Program-made: the position numbers and the translations under genes | From: Nitrospirota bacterium | Lineage (GTDB): Bacteria; Nitrospirota; Thermodesulfovibrionia; Thermodesulfovibrionales; Dissulfurispiraceae | Length of the DNA: 64,000 nt | Reading direction: 5' to 3' | Assembly (NCBI GenBank): GCA_040752355.1 | Contig: JBFMHE010000019.1 | Span: forward strand, 1 to 64,000 | The notes under the pieces: model-generated | What the model saw: only the letters and a program-made list of their open reading frames with translations | What the model was told of the DNA's origin: nothing | Database searches by the model: none | Shown: piece by piece, positions 42,801 through 52,020 of the stretch | Layout of the letters: every line of letters starts with the position of its first letter | Numbering within the stretch: the stretch's first letter is position 1

Positions 42801-45272
42801 ATGATGGAGCGCTACATCTGTATTCACGGTCATTTCTACCAGCCGCCGCGCGAAAACCCCTGGCTCGAGACGGTCGAGGTGCAGGATTCGGCGTACCCCT
42901 ATCATGACTGGAACGAGCGCATCACCGCCGAATGCTATGCCCCGAACGCCGCCTCCCGGCTCCTCGACGGCGAGGGAAGAATCCTCGGCATCGTCAACAA
43001 CTACTCGAGCATAAGCTATAACTTCGGGCCGACGCTCCTGTCGTGGATGGAAAAGAGCCAGCCCGAGGCGTACCAGAGCATCATCGAATCGGACAGGCTC
43101 AGCCGGGAGCGCTTCTCGGGCCACGGCTCGGCCCTCGCGCAGTGCTACAACCATATGATCATGCCCCTCGCCAATACGCGCGACAAACGGACCCAGGTGA
43201 TATGGGGAATACGGGACTTCAAGAGGCGCTTCGGAAGAGACCCCGAAGGCATGTGGCTGCCCGAGACCGCGGTGGATACCGAGACCCTCGACACTCTCGC
43301 CGAGCAGGGCATCGCCTTCACCATCCTCGCCCCGCGCCAGGCGAAGGAGGTGAGGAGACTGGAGAAGAATGCCGAGTGGCAGAGCGTAGAGGGGGGGCGC
43401 ATCGACCCCACCACCGTCTATCTCTGCAACCTTCCCTCGGGAAGAACGATACACCTCTTTTTCTATGACGGCCCTATATCGCAGGGCATTGCTTTCGAAG
43501 GCATGCTGACGAGCGGCGAGGTCTTTGCCGGACGGCTGCTGAGCGCCTTCACCGACGACGGCGCGAGAGACTGGCCCCAACTCGTCCATATCGCGACCGA
43601 CGGCGAGACCTACGGTCACCACCACCGTTTCGGCGACATGGCGCTGGCGTTCTGCATTCACCATATCGAGTCGAATGACCTCGCCACGATCACTACCTAC
43701 GGCGAATTCCTGGCGAGCCACCCGCCGACCCACGAGGTCCGCATCTTCGACAACTCCTCCTGGAGCTGCATCCATGGGGTCGAACGGTGGCGGAGCGACT
43801 GCGGCTGCAACTCGGGCATGCATGGCGGCTGGCACCAGAAGTGGCGCAGGCCGCTGCGCGAAGCGCTCGACACGGTGCGCGATCAGCTCATTCCCGCCTA
43901 CCAGCACGAGGCCGCAAAGTATCTCAAGGACCCCTGGGCAGCCCGGGACGACTACATCGATGTCGTCCTCGACCGTTCCGTCGACAACGTCGAGCGGTTC
44001 CTGAAAGCGCATGCATCCAAAGAGCTTTCAGCCGAAGAGAAGCGGCGTGTCCTGAAGCTCCTCGAAGCACAGCGCCATGCGATGCTCATGTATACGAGCT
44101 GCGGCTGGTTCTTCGACGAGATCTCGGGCATCGAGACGGTCCAGGTCCTGGCCTACGCGGCAAAGGCGATCCAACGTTCCGAGGAGGTCTTCAGTCTCTC
44201 CCTCGAGCAGCAGTTCGTCGACGCCCTGAAGCTGGCGCCGAGCAATGTCCTCCCGAGCGGCGCCGAGGTTTACGAACGGTACGTCAAGCCCGCAAAGATC
44301 GACCTCTTCAGGATCGCCGCCCACTACGCGATATCGTCGCTCTTCGAGGAGTATCCCGAGTCGATGTGCATCTTCAACCACACGGTGGATACGGGAAATT
44401 ACGAGAAAGTGAAGACAGGAAAATTCACCCTCGCCGCCGGCAAGGCGCATATCCGGTCGGATTATACCTGGGACGAGGATACGGTCACCTTTGCGGTGCT
44501 CCACCTCGGCGACCACAACGTCAACGGAGGGGTGAGGAGCTTCAGGGGTCCCGATGCCTTTGCCGCCATGCAGCAGGAGGTACGTGCCGCGTTCGAGCGG
44601 GGCGATGCGACAGAGGTGATCCAGCTCATGGACTCCCACTTCGGGGTCAATAACTTTTCGCTCTGGCATCTCTTCAGGGATGAGCAGAGGAAAGTTATCG
44701 ATAATATCCTCGAAGCGACCCACTCGGGCATCGAGGCGTCCTACCGCCAAATATACGAGCTCAACAGCCCGGTCATGAACTTCCTCAGCGCCACCAATAT
44801 CCCGCTCCCCGCACCGATCGTCCTCGCTTCCGGGTATATCGTCAATCTCGATATGAAGCGCCTCTTCAAGACCGGAGAGATCGACCTCGAAAAGCTCGAC
44901 CGCCTGATCCAGGAGTCGCAGCGGTGGTCGCTCACCCTCGACAAGCCCGGAATCGCCTATACGGTATCCGCCTGGGCGAACACGCTTATGGATACGGTCT
45001 CACAGGATGCGGAGAACCTCGATCATTTCGATAAAGCCATAAAAGCACTCAGGGCGATCGAACCTCTCGATCTGGACCTCACGCTCTGGAAGGCGCAGAA
45101 TACCTTTTACGGGCTCAAGGAGGCGCTGCTCGGCGCCATGCAGGAGAGGGCGAAGGGCGGCGACGAGGCTGCAGAGCGCTGGATCGAGCGCTTCTGCGAA
45201 CTGAGCAGTCACCTGCGCGTCATGTGCACGCTCGAAAAGGCAGAGCCGTCACCGACGCCGGCTATTGCATAA
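42801..45272 (+). CDS. GH57 glycoside hydrolase with DUF3536 domain, copy 1
   Basis: This product of 823 residues belongs to family GH57, which holds amylases, pullulanases and branching enzymes acting on alpha-glucans by a retaining mechanism. The start CIHGHFYQPPRENPWLETVE is the GH57 HGxxxQP motif, GMWLPETAVDTETL holds the expected catalytic Glu, and HIATDGETYGHHHRFGDMAL carries the Asp-containing motif. The C-terminal half matches DUF3536 as I remember it. No signal peptide is seen, so it acts in the cytoplasm. ATG 42801 follows AGGAGGG. It is followed after 33 bp by a paralogue. Confidence 0.85.
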   Translation: MMERYICIHGHFYQPPRENPWLETVEVQDSAYPYHDWNERITAECYAPNAASRLLDGEGRILGIVNNYSSISYNFGPTLLSWMEKSQPEAYQSIIESDRLSRERFSGHGSALAQCYNHMIMPLANTRDKRTQVIWGIRDFKRRFGRDPEGMWLPETAVDTETLDTLAEQGIAFTILAPRQAKEVRRLEKNAEWQSVEGGRIDPTTVYLCNLPSGRTIHLFFYDGPISQGIAFEGMLTSGEVFAGRLLSAFTDDGARDWPQLVHIATDGETYGHHHRFGDMALAFCIHHIESNDLATITTYGEFLASHPPTHEVRIFDNSSWSCIHGVERWRSDCGCNSGMHGGWHQKWRRPLREALDTVRDQLIPAYQHEAAKYLKDPWAARDDYIDVVLDRSVDNVERFLKAHASKELSAEEKRRVLKLLEAQRHAMLMYTSCGWFFDEISGIETVQVLAYAAKAIQRSEEVFSLSLEQQFVDALKLAPSNVLPSGAEVYERYVKPAKIDLFRIAAHYAISSLFEEYPESMCIFNHTVDTGNYEKVKTGKFTLAAGKAHIRSDYTWDEDTVTFAVLHLGDHNVNGGVRSFRGPDAFAAMQQEVRAAFERGDATEVIQLMDSHFGVNNFSLWHLFRDEQRKVIDNILEATHSGIEASYRQIYELNSPVMNFLSATNIPLPAPIVLASGYIVNLDMKRLFKTGEIDLEKLDRLIQESQRWSLTLDKPGIAYTVSAWANTLMDTVSQDAENLDHFDKAIKALRAIEPLDLDLTLWKAQNTFYGLKEALLGAMQERAKGGDEAAERWIERFCELSSHLRVMCTLEKAEPSPTPAIA

Positions 45273-45305
45273 GCCCGGCATAACGATTTCCGGAAGAGGT
45301 GTTCG

Positions 45306-47756
45306 ATGGAGCGCTACCTCTGCATTCACGGTCATTTCTACCAGCCGCCGCGCGAGAACCCCTGGCTCGAGACGGTCGAGGTGCAGGACTCGGCCTATCC
45401 CTACCACGACTGGAACGAGCGCATCACCGCCGAATGCTACCGGCCCAATGCCGCTGCCCGGCTCATGAACAAGGCGGGAAAGATCGCCGGCATCTTCAAT
45501 AACTACGCGCATATGAGCTTCAACTTCGGGCCGACGCTCCTGTCGTGGATGGAGGAGAACGAGCCCGGGACGTACGAGCTTATCATAGCGGCGGACAAGC
45601 TCAGCCGGGAGCGCTTCTCGGGCCACGGCTCAGCCCTTGCGCAGATCTACAACCACGTCATCATGCCCCTCGCCGCGCCCCGCGATAAGCGCACCCAGGT
45701 GGTGTGGGGCGTCGAAGACTTCCGGAAGCGCTTCGGCCGCGATCCCGAGGGAATGTGGCTCCCCGAGTGCGCCGCCGATTCCGAGACCCTCGATATCCTC
45801 GCCGAGCACGGCATCGCCTTCACCATCCTCGCGCCCTGGCAGGGCACCCATATCAGGAGGATAGGCGGCGCCGCGGAGTGGCAGGAGGTCGAGTGGGGAG
45901 CGATCGATACCACCATTCCCTACCGCTGCACCCTCCCGTCGGGCAGATCGATAACGCTCTTCTTCTACGAGGGCTCGACCGCCTATGCGATCGCCGGGGC
46001 CGGGCTCCTCAAGAGAAGCGATGCGGGCGACGCCTTTGTCGAGCGCCTGACCGGAATATTCAAGCCCGGCAGCGCGCCGGTCCAGCTCGCCCATATCGCA
46101 AATGACGGCGAATCCTACGGCCACCACCACAAATTCGGCGACATGGCGCTCGCCTACTGCCTGCACACCATAGAGTCGAAGGGTCTTGCGAAGCTCACCA
46201 ACTACGCCGAGTTCCTCGAGAAGCACCCGCCGACCCACGAGGTGCGGCTCCGCGAAAATTCCTCCTGGAGCTGTGTCCATGGCGTCGAACGGTGGCGGAG
46301 CGACTGCGGCTGCAACTCGGGACAGTTCCCCCGCTGGCACCAGAAGTGGCGGAGACCCCTCCGCGATGCCCTGGACGAGCTGCGCGACGAGCTGATCCCC
46401 GCCTACGAGCACGATATGCGGGATTATGTGCGAGACCCCTGGGCGATGCGGGATGCTTACATCGGCTGCATCCTCGACCGCTCGCGGGAAAACGTCGACC
46501 GATTCATCAGCCGGCACGCCCTTTGGGCACTCTCCGCCGAAGAAACGACGAGGGTCCTCAAGCTGCTCGAGCTCCAGCGGCATGCGATGGCGATGTATAC
46601 GAGCTGCGGCTGGTTTTATGATGAGGTTTCGGGGCTCGAGACCGTTCAGGTGATGAAGTATGCCGCGCGGGCGATGCAGCGGGCAGCCGAGCTCTTCGGC
46701 TACTCTCTCGAACCGAATTTTATCACCGACCTCGAGAAAGCGCCGAGCAACTACGACGCCCATGCAGCGGAGAGCTACGAGCGCCTGGTCGTCCCTTCGA
46801 AAGTGGACCTCTCCCGCGTTACCGCGCACTATGCCATCGCCTCGCTCTTCAAAGAGGCCCCGGAACATATGAAGATTTATAACTTCACCCTCGAGAGCGC
46901 CCCCTACCGGAGAATGAAGAGCGGCAAGTTCACCCTCGCCACCGGGATCGTCCATACCGCCGCGGACTTTACCCGGGAGAGGGCGACGAAGTGCTTTGCC
47001 GTACTTCACTTCGGCGACCACAGCTTCAAGACCGGCATCCGGGACTTCTCGGCGGGTGACGGCTTCGCCGCTATCAGCGGCAGCATCATTGCTGCCTTCG
47101 AGAGGGGCGCGGCGACAGAGGTCATGCGCATCATCGAAAAGCACTTCGGGGCGACGAACTACTCGCTCGCGCACCTCTTCAGGGATGAGCAGAGGAAGAT
47201 CATCGACCATATCCTCGAGTCGACCCATACCGGCATCGAAGCGGAGTTCAGGGAGATTTACGAGCGGAGCAGCCCGGTGATGAACTTCCTCAGCGCCCTC
47301 GAGATCGCCCTGCCCCCGGTAATGCGCGTCGCAGCAGAGCATATCATCAATGTCGATATGAAGAGAGGCCTCTCGGCCGAAGCGGTCGATACCGAACGGC
47401 TCGACCGCCTCATAAAAGAGAGCCGGAGATGGGGGATCCCCCTCGATACGGAAGCCCTCTCCTATCTCGTGCCCCGATGGCTGCATGCCGCGATGGAGCG
47501 TATCGTTCGTGACTGCGGCCGGAATGGAGACGGACGGGAGGGAGCGATCCTGGAGAACGCCAGTGCCGTGGCCGGCCTCGTGGCGCCGCTCGACCTTGCG
47601 ATGAACCTCTGGCTGCCCCAGAACAGTTACTTTCTTCTCAGGGAGACCTTCTATCCCGGGATACGGAAGAAAGCGGCAGAAGGAGATCCTGCTGCCCGGC
47701 GGAGCGCAGAGGCGTTCGGCAGGCTGGGAAGCTACCTGAATATAGACGTTTCATAA
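45306..47756 (+). CDS. GH57 glycoside hydrolase with DUF3536 domain, copy 2
   Basis: The 816-residue product is a tandem paralogue of the preceding gene. Long stretches agree at both protein and DNA level near the N-terminus (the first 30 residues are almost identical), while the C-terminal third has diverged. Motifs are CIHGHFYQPPRENPW, GMWLPECAADSETL (catalytic Glu) and HIANDGESYGHHHKFGDMAL. The two may act on different chain lengths or as a heteromeric pair. It converges with the debranching-enzyme gene, with only 10 bp between stops. Confidence 0.85.
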   Translation: MERYLCIHGHFYQPPRENPWLETVEVQDSAYPYHDWNERITAECYRPNAAARLMNKAGKIAGIFNNYAHMSFNFGPTLLSWMEENEPGTYELIIAADKLSRERFSGHGSALAQIYNHVIMPLAAPRDKRTQVVWGVEDFRKRFGRDPEGMWLPECAADSETLDILAEHGIAFTILAPWQGTHIRRIGGAAEWQEVEWGAIDTTIPYRCTLPSGRSITLFFYEGSTAYAIAGAGLLKRSDAGDAFVERLTGIFKPGSAPVQLAHIANDGESYGHHHKFGDMALAYCLHTIESKGLAKLTNYAEFLEKHPPTHEVRLRENSSWSCVHGVERWRSDCGCNSGQFPRWHQKWRRPLRDALDELRDELIPAYEHDMRDYVRDPWAMRDAYIGCILDRSRENVDRFISRHALWALSAEETTRVLKLLELQRHAMAMYTSCGWFYDEVSGLETVQVMKYAARAMQRAAELFGYSLEPNFITDLEKAPSNYDAHAAESYERLVVPSKVDLSRVTAHYAIASLFKEAPEHMKIYNFTLESAPYRRMKSGKFTLATGIVHTAADFTRERATKCFAVLHFGDHSFKTGIRDFSAGDGFAAISGSIIAAFERGAATEVMRIIEKHFGATNYSLAHLFRDEQRKIIDHILESTHTGIEAEFREIYERSSPVMNFLSALEIALPPVMRVAAEHIINVDMKRGLSAEAVDTERLDRLIKESRRWGIPLDTEALSYLVPRWLHAAMERIVRDCGRNGDGREGAILENASAVAGLVAPLDLAMNLWLPQNSYFLLRETFYPGIRKKAAEGDPAARRSAEAFGRLGSYLNIDVS

Positions 47757-47766
47757 AGGGGCGCGC

Positions 47767-49917
47767 CTACTTGATGACCAGGACCTCGACATCGCCCGTC
47801 TTGCGCACGATCTCGACGCTCACATTGAAGCGGTGCCTCCTGAGCACAACGTCGAGGCTGCCGCTGTTGATCGAGAGCCCTGTCAGCCGGACCTCCTGCA
47901 GGAACTCCGGGAGGGTCGGATGCCTGAAGATCACGCGATCGGGCTGCTCGAGAGAGAGCCCGAGGCAGGCCTGGAGCAGCATGAAGACCGTGCCCGCTGC
48001 CCAGGCCTGCGGCATGCAGGCGACGGGATAGAGCGTCGGGCCGTCTTCGGGCCGGCGGTGAAACCCGCAGAAGAGCTCCGGCAGCCGGCGCTGGTCGAAA
48101 TACTTCGAGGCGTCGAAGAGGCTGTTGAATATCTTGAGCAGTGCATCCATCAGGCCGTACCGGGCAAATCCCATCGCGATAAGTGCGTTATCATGCGGCC
48201 AGATAGAGCCGTTATGATATGACATGGGATTGTACTTTGCCTCGGTCGATGCCGCCGTCCGGATCCCCCATCCTGAAAAGAAGTCGTCGGAGAGGAGGAT
48301 ATCCGCGAGCCGGTATACCCGCTCGTCCGAAGCGATGCCGGTGAAGATGCAGTGGCCGGCGTTCGAGGTCCGCACCCTGCAGGGCTGCTTCCTGCCGTCG
48401 AGCGCGATCGCATAAATGCCGAGATCGTCGAGCCAGAAGGCGCGCTCGAACCGTTCTCTCAGTATCTCGGCATCGGTGGCGAGCGCCCGGGAGAGCCCTT
48501 CATCGCCGAGCAGCGTCGCCAGCATCGAGGCCTCGTTCTTTGCGGCATAGACATACCCCTGTACCTCGCAGAGGGCGATCGGTCCCTCAGCCAGTCTGCC
48601 GTCGGCATGGAAAACGGAGTCGCTCGAGTCTTTCCACCCCTGGTTGGCGAGGCCCCGCTCGGTGCGCCGGCCGTATTCAACGAATCCGTCGCCGTCAACA
48701 TCCCCGTGCTCGTTGATCCACCGGAGGGCGTTCTTGATATGCGGCCAGATCTTCCTCACCAGCTCCAGGTCGCCCGTACGGCGGTAGTACGCACCGGCGA
48801 GCATTACGAAGAGGGGCGTCGAATCGACGCTGCCGTAGTACCTGCCGAAGGGGATCTCGCCGAGGGCCGCCATTTCGCCGAAGCGCACCTCGTGAATGAT
48901 CTTGCCCGGCTCGGCATCGTTCTCGGGTTCGAAGGTCTCGGCCTGGTTCGACGCGAGATAGAGGAGCACGTCGCGCGCGACCTGCGGCTCGAACCAGAGG
49001 GTCTGGAGGGCGGTGATGATGCCGTCCCTGCCGAAGGCTGCATTGAACCACGGGACCCCGGCATAAGGGTAAATGCCCTGCTGCGTATCGGTCAGCATCA
49101 TATGGATATCGTCAAGGGAGGTCGAGAACCATGCATTGAACTGCTCGTTGGCAGTGCATACCCTGCAGGCCCTCTCATTCAGCATCTTGTAGCGCTCGTC
49201 CGTCAAGGTGAGTGCATGCTTCCAGTAGAGCTCTTCGGTGCGGTCGAACTGGTGGGTGACCTGGAGCAGCTCCCGGCACTTCGGGATCAGGCGGAGCTCG
49301 AAGGTCGCTGTGGTGCTGTCTATGGCGACGGGCGGGACCGAAAAGGCGATCCTCGTGGTGCGCGTCCGGTCGTCGAGCCCGCGATAGGAGAGCGTGATAT
49401 CCTGCCTGCCCATCCGGGGCGGAAGGAGCTCTCCCCGCTGCAGCCGTTTGATGCCCCGCACCTCGAAGATGTCCTCGAAGTCCGCCTCGAAGACGAGGTT
49501 CACCCGTACGGTCATGGGGTCGAGCCCGAAATTGATGAAATAGATATTCTCGAAGCAGTTCCCGTCCCAGAGGAATTTCGAGCGGTGCAGGTGGATGGTG
49601 TCGCGGGGAATCATCAAGGAGTCGAGCACGATGTCGGGATTGGTGAGGTCTGCCGACAGGATATGGTTATCTTTGCGGATGCCGGAGCTCAGGAAGAGCG
49701 GCCGGCGGCCTTCGAGCAGGAGCTCCCACCTGCTCAGGTAGCGGGTCCCTTTATGATAGAGCCCCTGCTCTTCCATGCCGAGCTTGAGAATATCGCCCAC
49801 CCGGGCGAAGACCCCGAAGGTCTCGTTGTGCTTGAGCGTCAGGGTCTTGAAATCGACGCGGCCCGAGGTGGCGCGGATGTAGTACTCATCGATAACAGTG
49901 GTCGTCGTCTCGTTCAT
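47767..49917 (-). CDS. Amylo-alpha-1,6-glucosidase-like glycogen debranching enzyme
   Basis: This product of 716 residues has an N-terminal beta-sandwich domain (residues 1-240, with EIPF-type and FEADFEDIFEVRGIKR segments) and an (alpha/alpha)6 barrel. The barrel shows GVPWFNAAFGRDGIITALQT, KDSSDSVFHADGRLAEGPIA, EVQGYVYAA and SYHNGSIWPHDNALIAMGFA, as in archaeal/bacterial GDE_C proteins. It should hydrolyse alpha-1,6 branches of glycogen-like polymers. Its ATG lies four bases after the stop of the GT4 gene, so the two are translated together. Confidence 0.9.
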   Translation of the reverse strand: MNETTTTVIDEYYIRATSGRVDFKTLTLKHNETFGVFARVGDILKLGMEEQGLYHKGTRYLSRWELLLEGRRPLFLSSGIRKDNHILSADLTNPDIVLDSLMIPRDTIHLHRSKFLWDGNCFENIYFINFGLDPMTVRVNLVFEADFEDIFEVRGIKRLQRGELLPPRMGRQDITLSYRGLDDRTRTTRIAFSVPPVAIDSTTATFELRLIPKCRELLQVTHQFDRTEELYWKHALTLTDERYKMLNERACRVCTANEQFNAWFSTSLDDIHMMLTDTQQGIYPYAGVPWFNAAFGRDGIITALQTLWFEPQVARDVLLYLASNQAETFEPENDAEPGKIIHEVRFGEMAALGEIPFGRYYGSVDSTPLFVMLAGAYYRRTGDLELVRKIWPHIKNALRWINEHGDVDGDGFVEYGRRTERGLANQGWKDSSDSVFHADGRLAEGPIALCEVQGYVYAAKNEASMLATLLGDEGLSRALATDAEILRERFERAFWLDDLGIYAIALDGRKQPCRVRTSNAGHCIFTGIASDERVYRLADILLSDDFFSGWGIRTAASTEAKYNPMSYHNGSIWPHDNALIAMGFARYGLMDALLKIFNSLFDASKYFDQRRLPELFCGFHRRPEDGPTLYPVACMPQAWAAGTVFMLLQACLGLSLEQPDRVIFRHPTLPEFLQEVRLTGLSINSGSLDVVLRRHRFNVSVEIVRKTGDVEVLVIK

Positions 49918-49921
49918 GGTA

Positions 49922-50986
49922 TCATGCGATATACGCTATACGGGATGATCCGGTTTCCTGGTGCGTTTCCATCAATCTTTCATAGGCGGCGAGATAATCC
50001 AGGGCCATTCGCCGTGCCGAGAACCGCCTCTTGAACTCGCTGCGTACTCTGATCCTGTTCAGGGAGCCGGCCTTCCGCACCGCCTGCACCGCCCCCCGGA
50101 TATCGTCGAAGATGAACCCGGTGAGCCCGTCCTCGACGATTTCGGGTATGCTCCCGCGCCTGCGCGCGATAACGGGAGTGCCGCATGCCAGCGCCTCGAT
50201 CACGGCAAGGCCGAAGGGCTCGGGCCAGTCTATGGGGAAGAGGAAGGCGAGGGCATTGCCGAGGAGCTCCTGCTTCTCGCGCTCGCCGACCTCACCCAGG
50301 AACTCGATCAGGGGATGGTTCAGGAGGGGACGGATCGCCTCCTTGTAGTACGCTTCATCGGCCTTCCCCACCTTTGCCGCTATCTTCAGGGGAATATCGG
50401 CCTGCTTCGCAACTTCTACCGCGAGCTCCAGGCCCTTTTCCGGGGATATGCGTCCTATGAAGACGAGATAGGACCCGGGGCTCTCATTGAGCCGGTAGAG
50501 CCCGTTCGGCAGCCCGTGATAAACCGTAGCCTGCCAGTTTGCCCATGAGAGCGGCTTCCGCTGCGCATCGGAGATCGAGATGAGCGGAATATCGCTGAAC
50601 TCCCGGTAGAGGGGAGCAAGATCGGGGATGTCGAGACGGCCGTGAAGCGTGGTGATAAAGGGAACGCCGATCCTCCGCGCAAGCGAAAAATGGAGATAGT
50701 CGGTATGGAAGTGGATGATATCGAAGGTCTCCGCTGCCTTGGCAACCTGTTCGAGCATGAGCATATGGTGGGATATCGGATCGATGCACCGCTGGTCTGT
50801 GCGCAGCGACGAGGAACAGATCGGGACCAGCTTCGCCCTTGTCCTCGAATCGCCGCTCGCAAACAGGGTTACTTTATGTCCGAGATCGACGAGCTCTTCG
50901 GTAAGATACGATACCACCCGCTCGGTCCCCCCGTAGCCCGAGGGCGGAACCGATTCGTAAAGAGGTGAAACCTGTGCAATCTTCAT
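49922..50986 (-). CDS. GT4 family glycosyltransferase
   Basis: The 354-residue retaining glycosyltransferase has the GT-B fold. The N-terminus MKIAQVSPLYESVPPSGYGG and TERVVSYLTEELVDLGHKVT contain the acceptor-side motif. YLVFIGRISPEKGLELAVEV and FGLAVIEALACGTPVIARRR (E-x7-E) form the nucleotide-sugar site. Substrates are not known; being coupled to a debranching enzyme suggests a role in glucan metabolism. The insertion element begins 110 bp upstream of its start, so its promoter must lie in 50987-51086 or inside the element. Confidence 0.9.
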   Translation of the reverse strand: MKIAQVSPLYESVPPSGYGGTERVVSYLTEELVDLGHKVTLFASGDSRTRAKLVPICSSSLRTDQRCIDPISHHMLMLEQVAKAAETFDIIHFHTDYLHFSLARRIGVPFITTLHGRLDIPDLAPLYREFSDIPLISISDAQRKPLSWANWQATVYHGLPNGLYRLNESPGSYLVFIGRISPEKGLELAVEVAKQADIPLKIAAKVGKADEAYYKEAIRPLLNHPLIEFLGEVGEREKQELLGNALAFLFPIDWPEPFGLAVIEALACGTPVIARRRGSIPEIVEDGLTGFIFDDIRGAVQAVRKAGSLNRIRVRSEFKRRFSARRMALDYLAAYERLMETHQETGSSRIAYIA

Positions 50987-51086
50987 GGTTTTTTCCTCAT
51001 TATGCAGTGACTGTTAGAGAGAGTTTATAGACGGTGGGGTGCTTACTAGAGATATAACACAGAAGGTACTTACAGTCAATTTACCG

Positions 51087-51095
51087 GGACCTGCG
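51087..51095. repeat. Target-site duplication, left copy (GGACCTGCG)
   Basis: GGACCTGCG occurs immediately outside the left terminal inverted repeat and again immediately outside the right one at 55150-55158. Confidence 0.85.
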
Positions 51096-51120
51096 GGGTG
51101 TAATTAAAAGTGGTGGCAAG
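51096..51120 (+). repeat. Left terminal inverted repeat
   Basis: Twenty-five bases starting GGGTGTAATTAAAAGTGG and ending TGGCAAG; identical in reverse complement to 55125-55149. Confidence 0.88.
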
Positions 51121-51474
51121 TAGCTGTATTCAAGTGTAAAAGGTTAGACTTATAGGAGAAAAAGTCCGCGACCGATAGTGTTATATTTTCGTTTATACTT
51201 CTCCGCTACTCGTAAAATATTCCCGCGACCATTTCCAGAAATATATTATAGTGATTATTCCAGTTTAAAAGCGTTATCACCGATCAATAGATCGGTTATT
51301 AGAGCCATCACCTGCCCACTTCCATTTCCCGCATGACCATTCAAAGATAGTTTTCGTCCTGACCCTGCTGCATCCTTTGCAGGCCGCCTCCCCTGCATGC
51401 ATACACGCCCCTCTACACACCTGCCCTGACTGCCGGAAACGGAGCACGGTCCGAGGGCACCGTGTTCCACACCT

Positions 51475-52020
51475 CTATACTAAAGGGAGTCTTGAAGATA
51501 ACCAACCGACTTTCAGGCGAAAGGAGAACCGCATGCCAGTAATCGGCTTCATCTGCCCAGACGGCCATCGCGTCACCTTTAAGGAGTGCTTCAACGAATG
51601 CCGGCTCTTCATAAGTCTCCCTGCCGGCCGGTGCAAGGCTCTCCCTTTATTGAGGAAAGCCTCCTGTCCACCCGGATGAGGCTCTCGTTCAGTATAGCGC
51701 TCGCAAACAATTTCCACCGGCGCATACTCCTCCAGGAGTTTGACGGCATTTGTACAAGCTTCTTGGATGGCCTTTTCCATACTCTCCCCGGTGGGGACAT
51801 TGCCCACAGCGGAAAAATCGAGGTCTTCGGAGAAGCGGTAATCGCCGAAATAGCATTTCTTGAGAGCAGTGCCGCCCTTGAATATCAAAGTGTCTCGAAG
51901 TGCATCAACCCTGCTGATGCCGGCCAGTACCCAGGAAAGAATATAATCCTTTTCGAGGATATCCCAGGAAAGTCCTGTGCGCTTGCGGACCTCCTCAAGT
52001 CTGATCCGGAGTGGCTTCAC
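51475..52020 (-). pseudogene. AbiEii-type nucleotidyltransferase toxin, C-terminally truncated
   Basis: The frame of 181 codons starts at GTG 52020, overlapping the antitoxin stop (TAGTG). The first 120 residues match the AbiEii/type IV toxin family: SWDILEKDYILSWVLAGISR, FKGGTALKKCYFGDYRFSED (motif GG..L..K) and the DLDFSA acidic motif. After about residue 122 (near position 51660) the sequence becomes the antisense of the fragment at 51533-51679 and no longer resembles the family. AbiEii proteins are normally about 250-300 residues, so motifs III-IV are lost and the toxin is probably inactive. Confidence 0.75.
51533..51679 (+). pseudogene. Truncated N-terminal fragment of an unknown gene
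   Basis: A good ribosome-binding site (AAGGAG) and ATG 51533 open a frame beginning MPVIGFICPDGHRVTFKECF, with cysteines in CPDG, ECFNEC and GRCKALP as in a zinc-ribbon-like start. After about residue 42 it stops abruptly at 51679. The end is antisense to the truncated abiEii gene, so it looks like the start of a longer gene cut off by a deletion that joined it to abiEii. Confidence 0.55.

Noticed and set aside
41000-47700. Long open frames antisense to the GH13, GH57 and debranching genes
   Set aside because: High GC content leaves antisense frames open; they lack ribosome-binding sites and recognisable motifs, while the sense frames carry family signatures.
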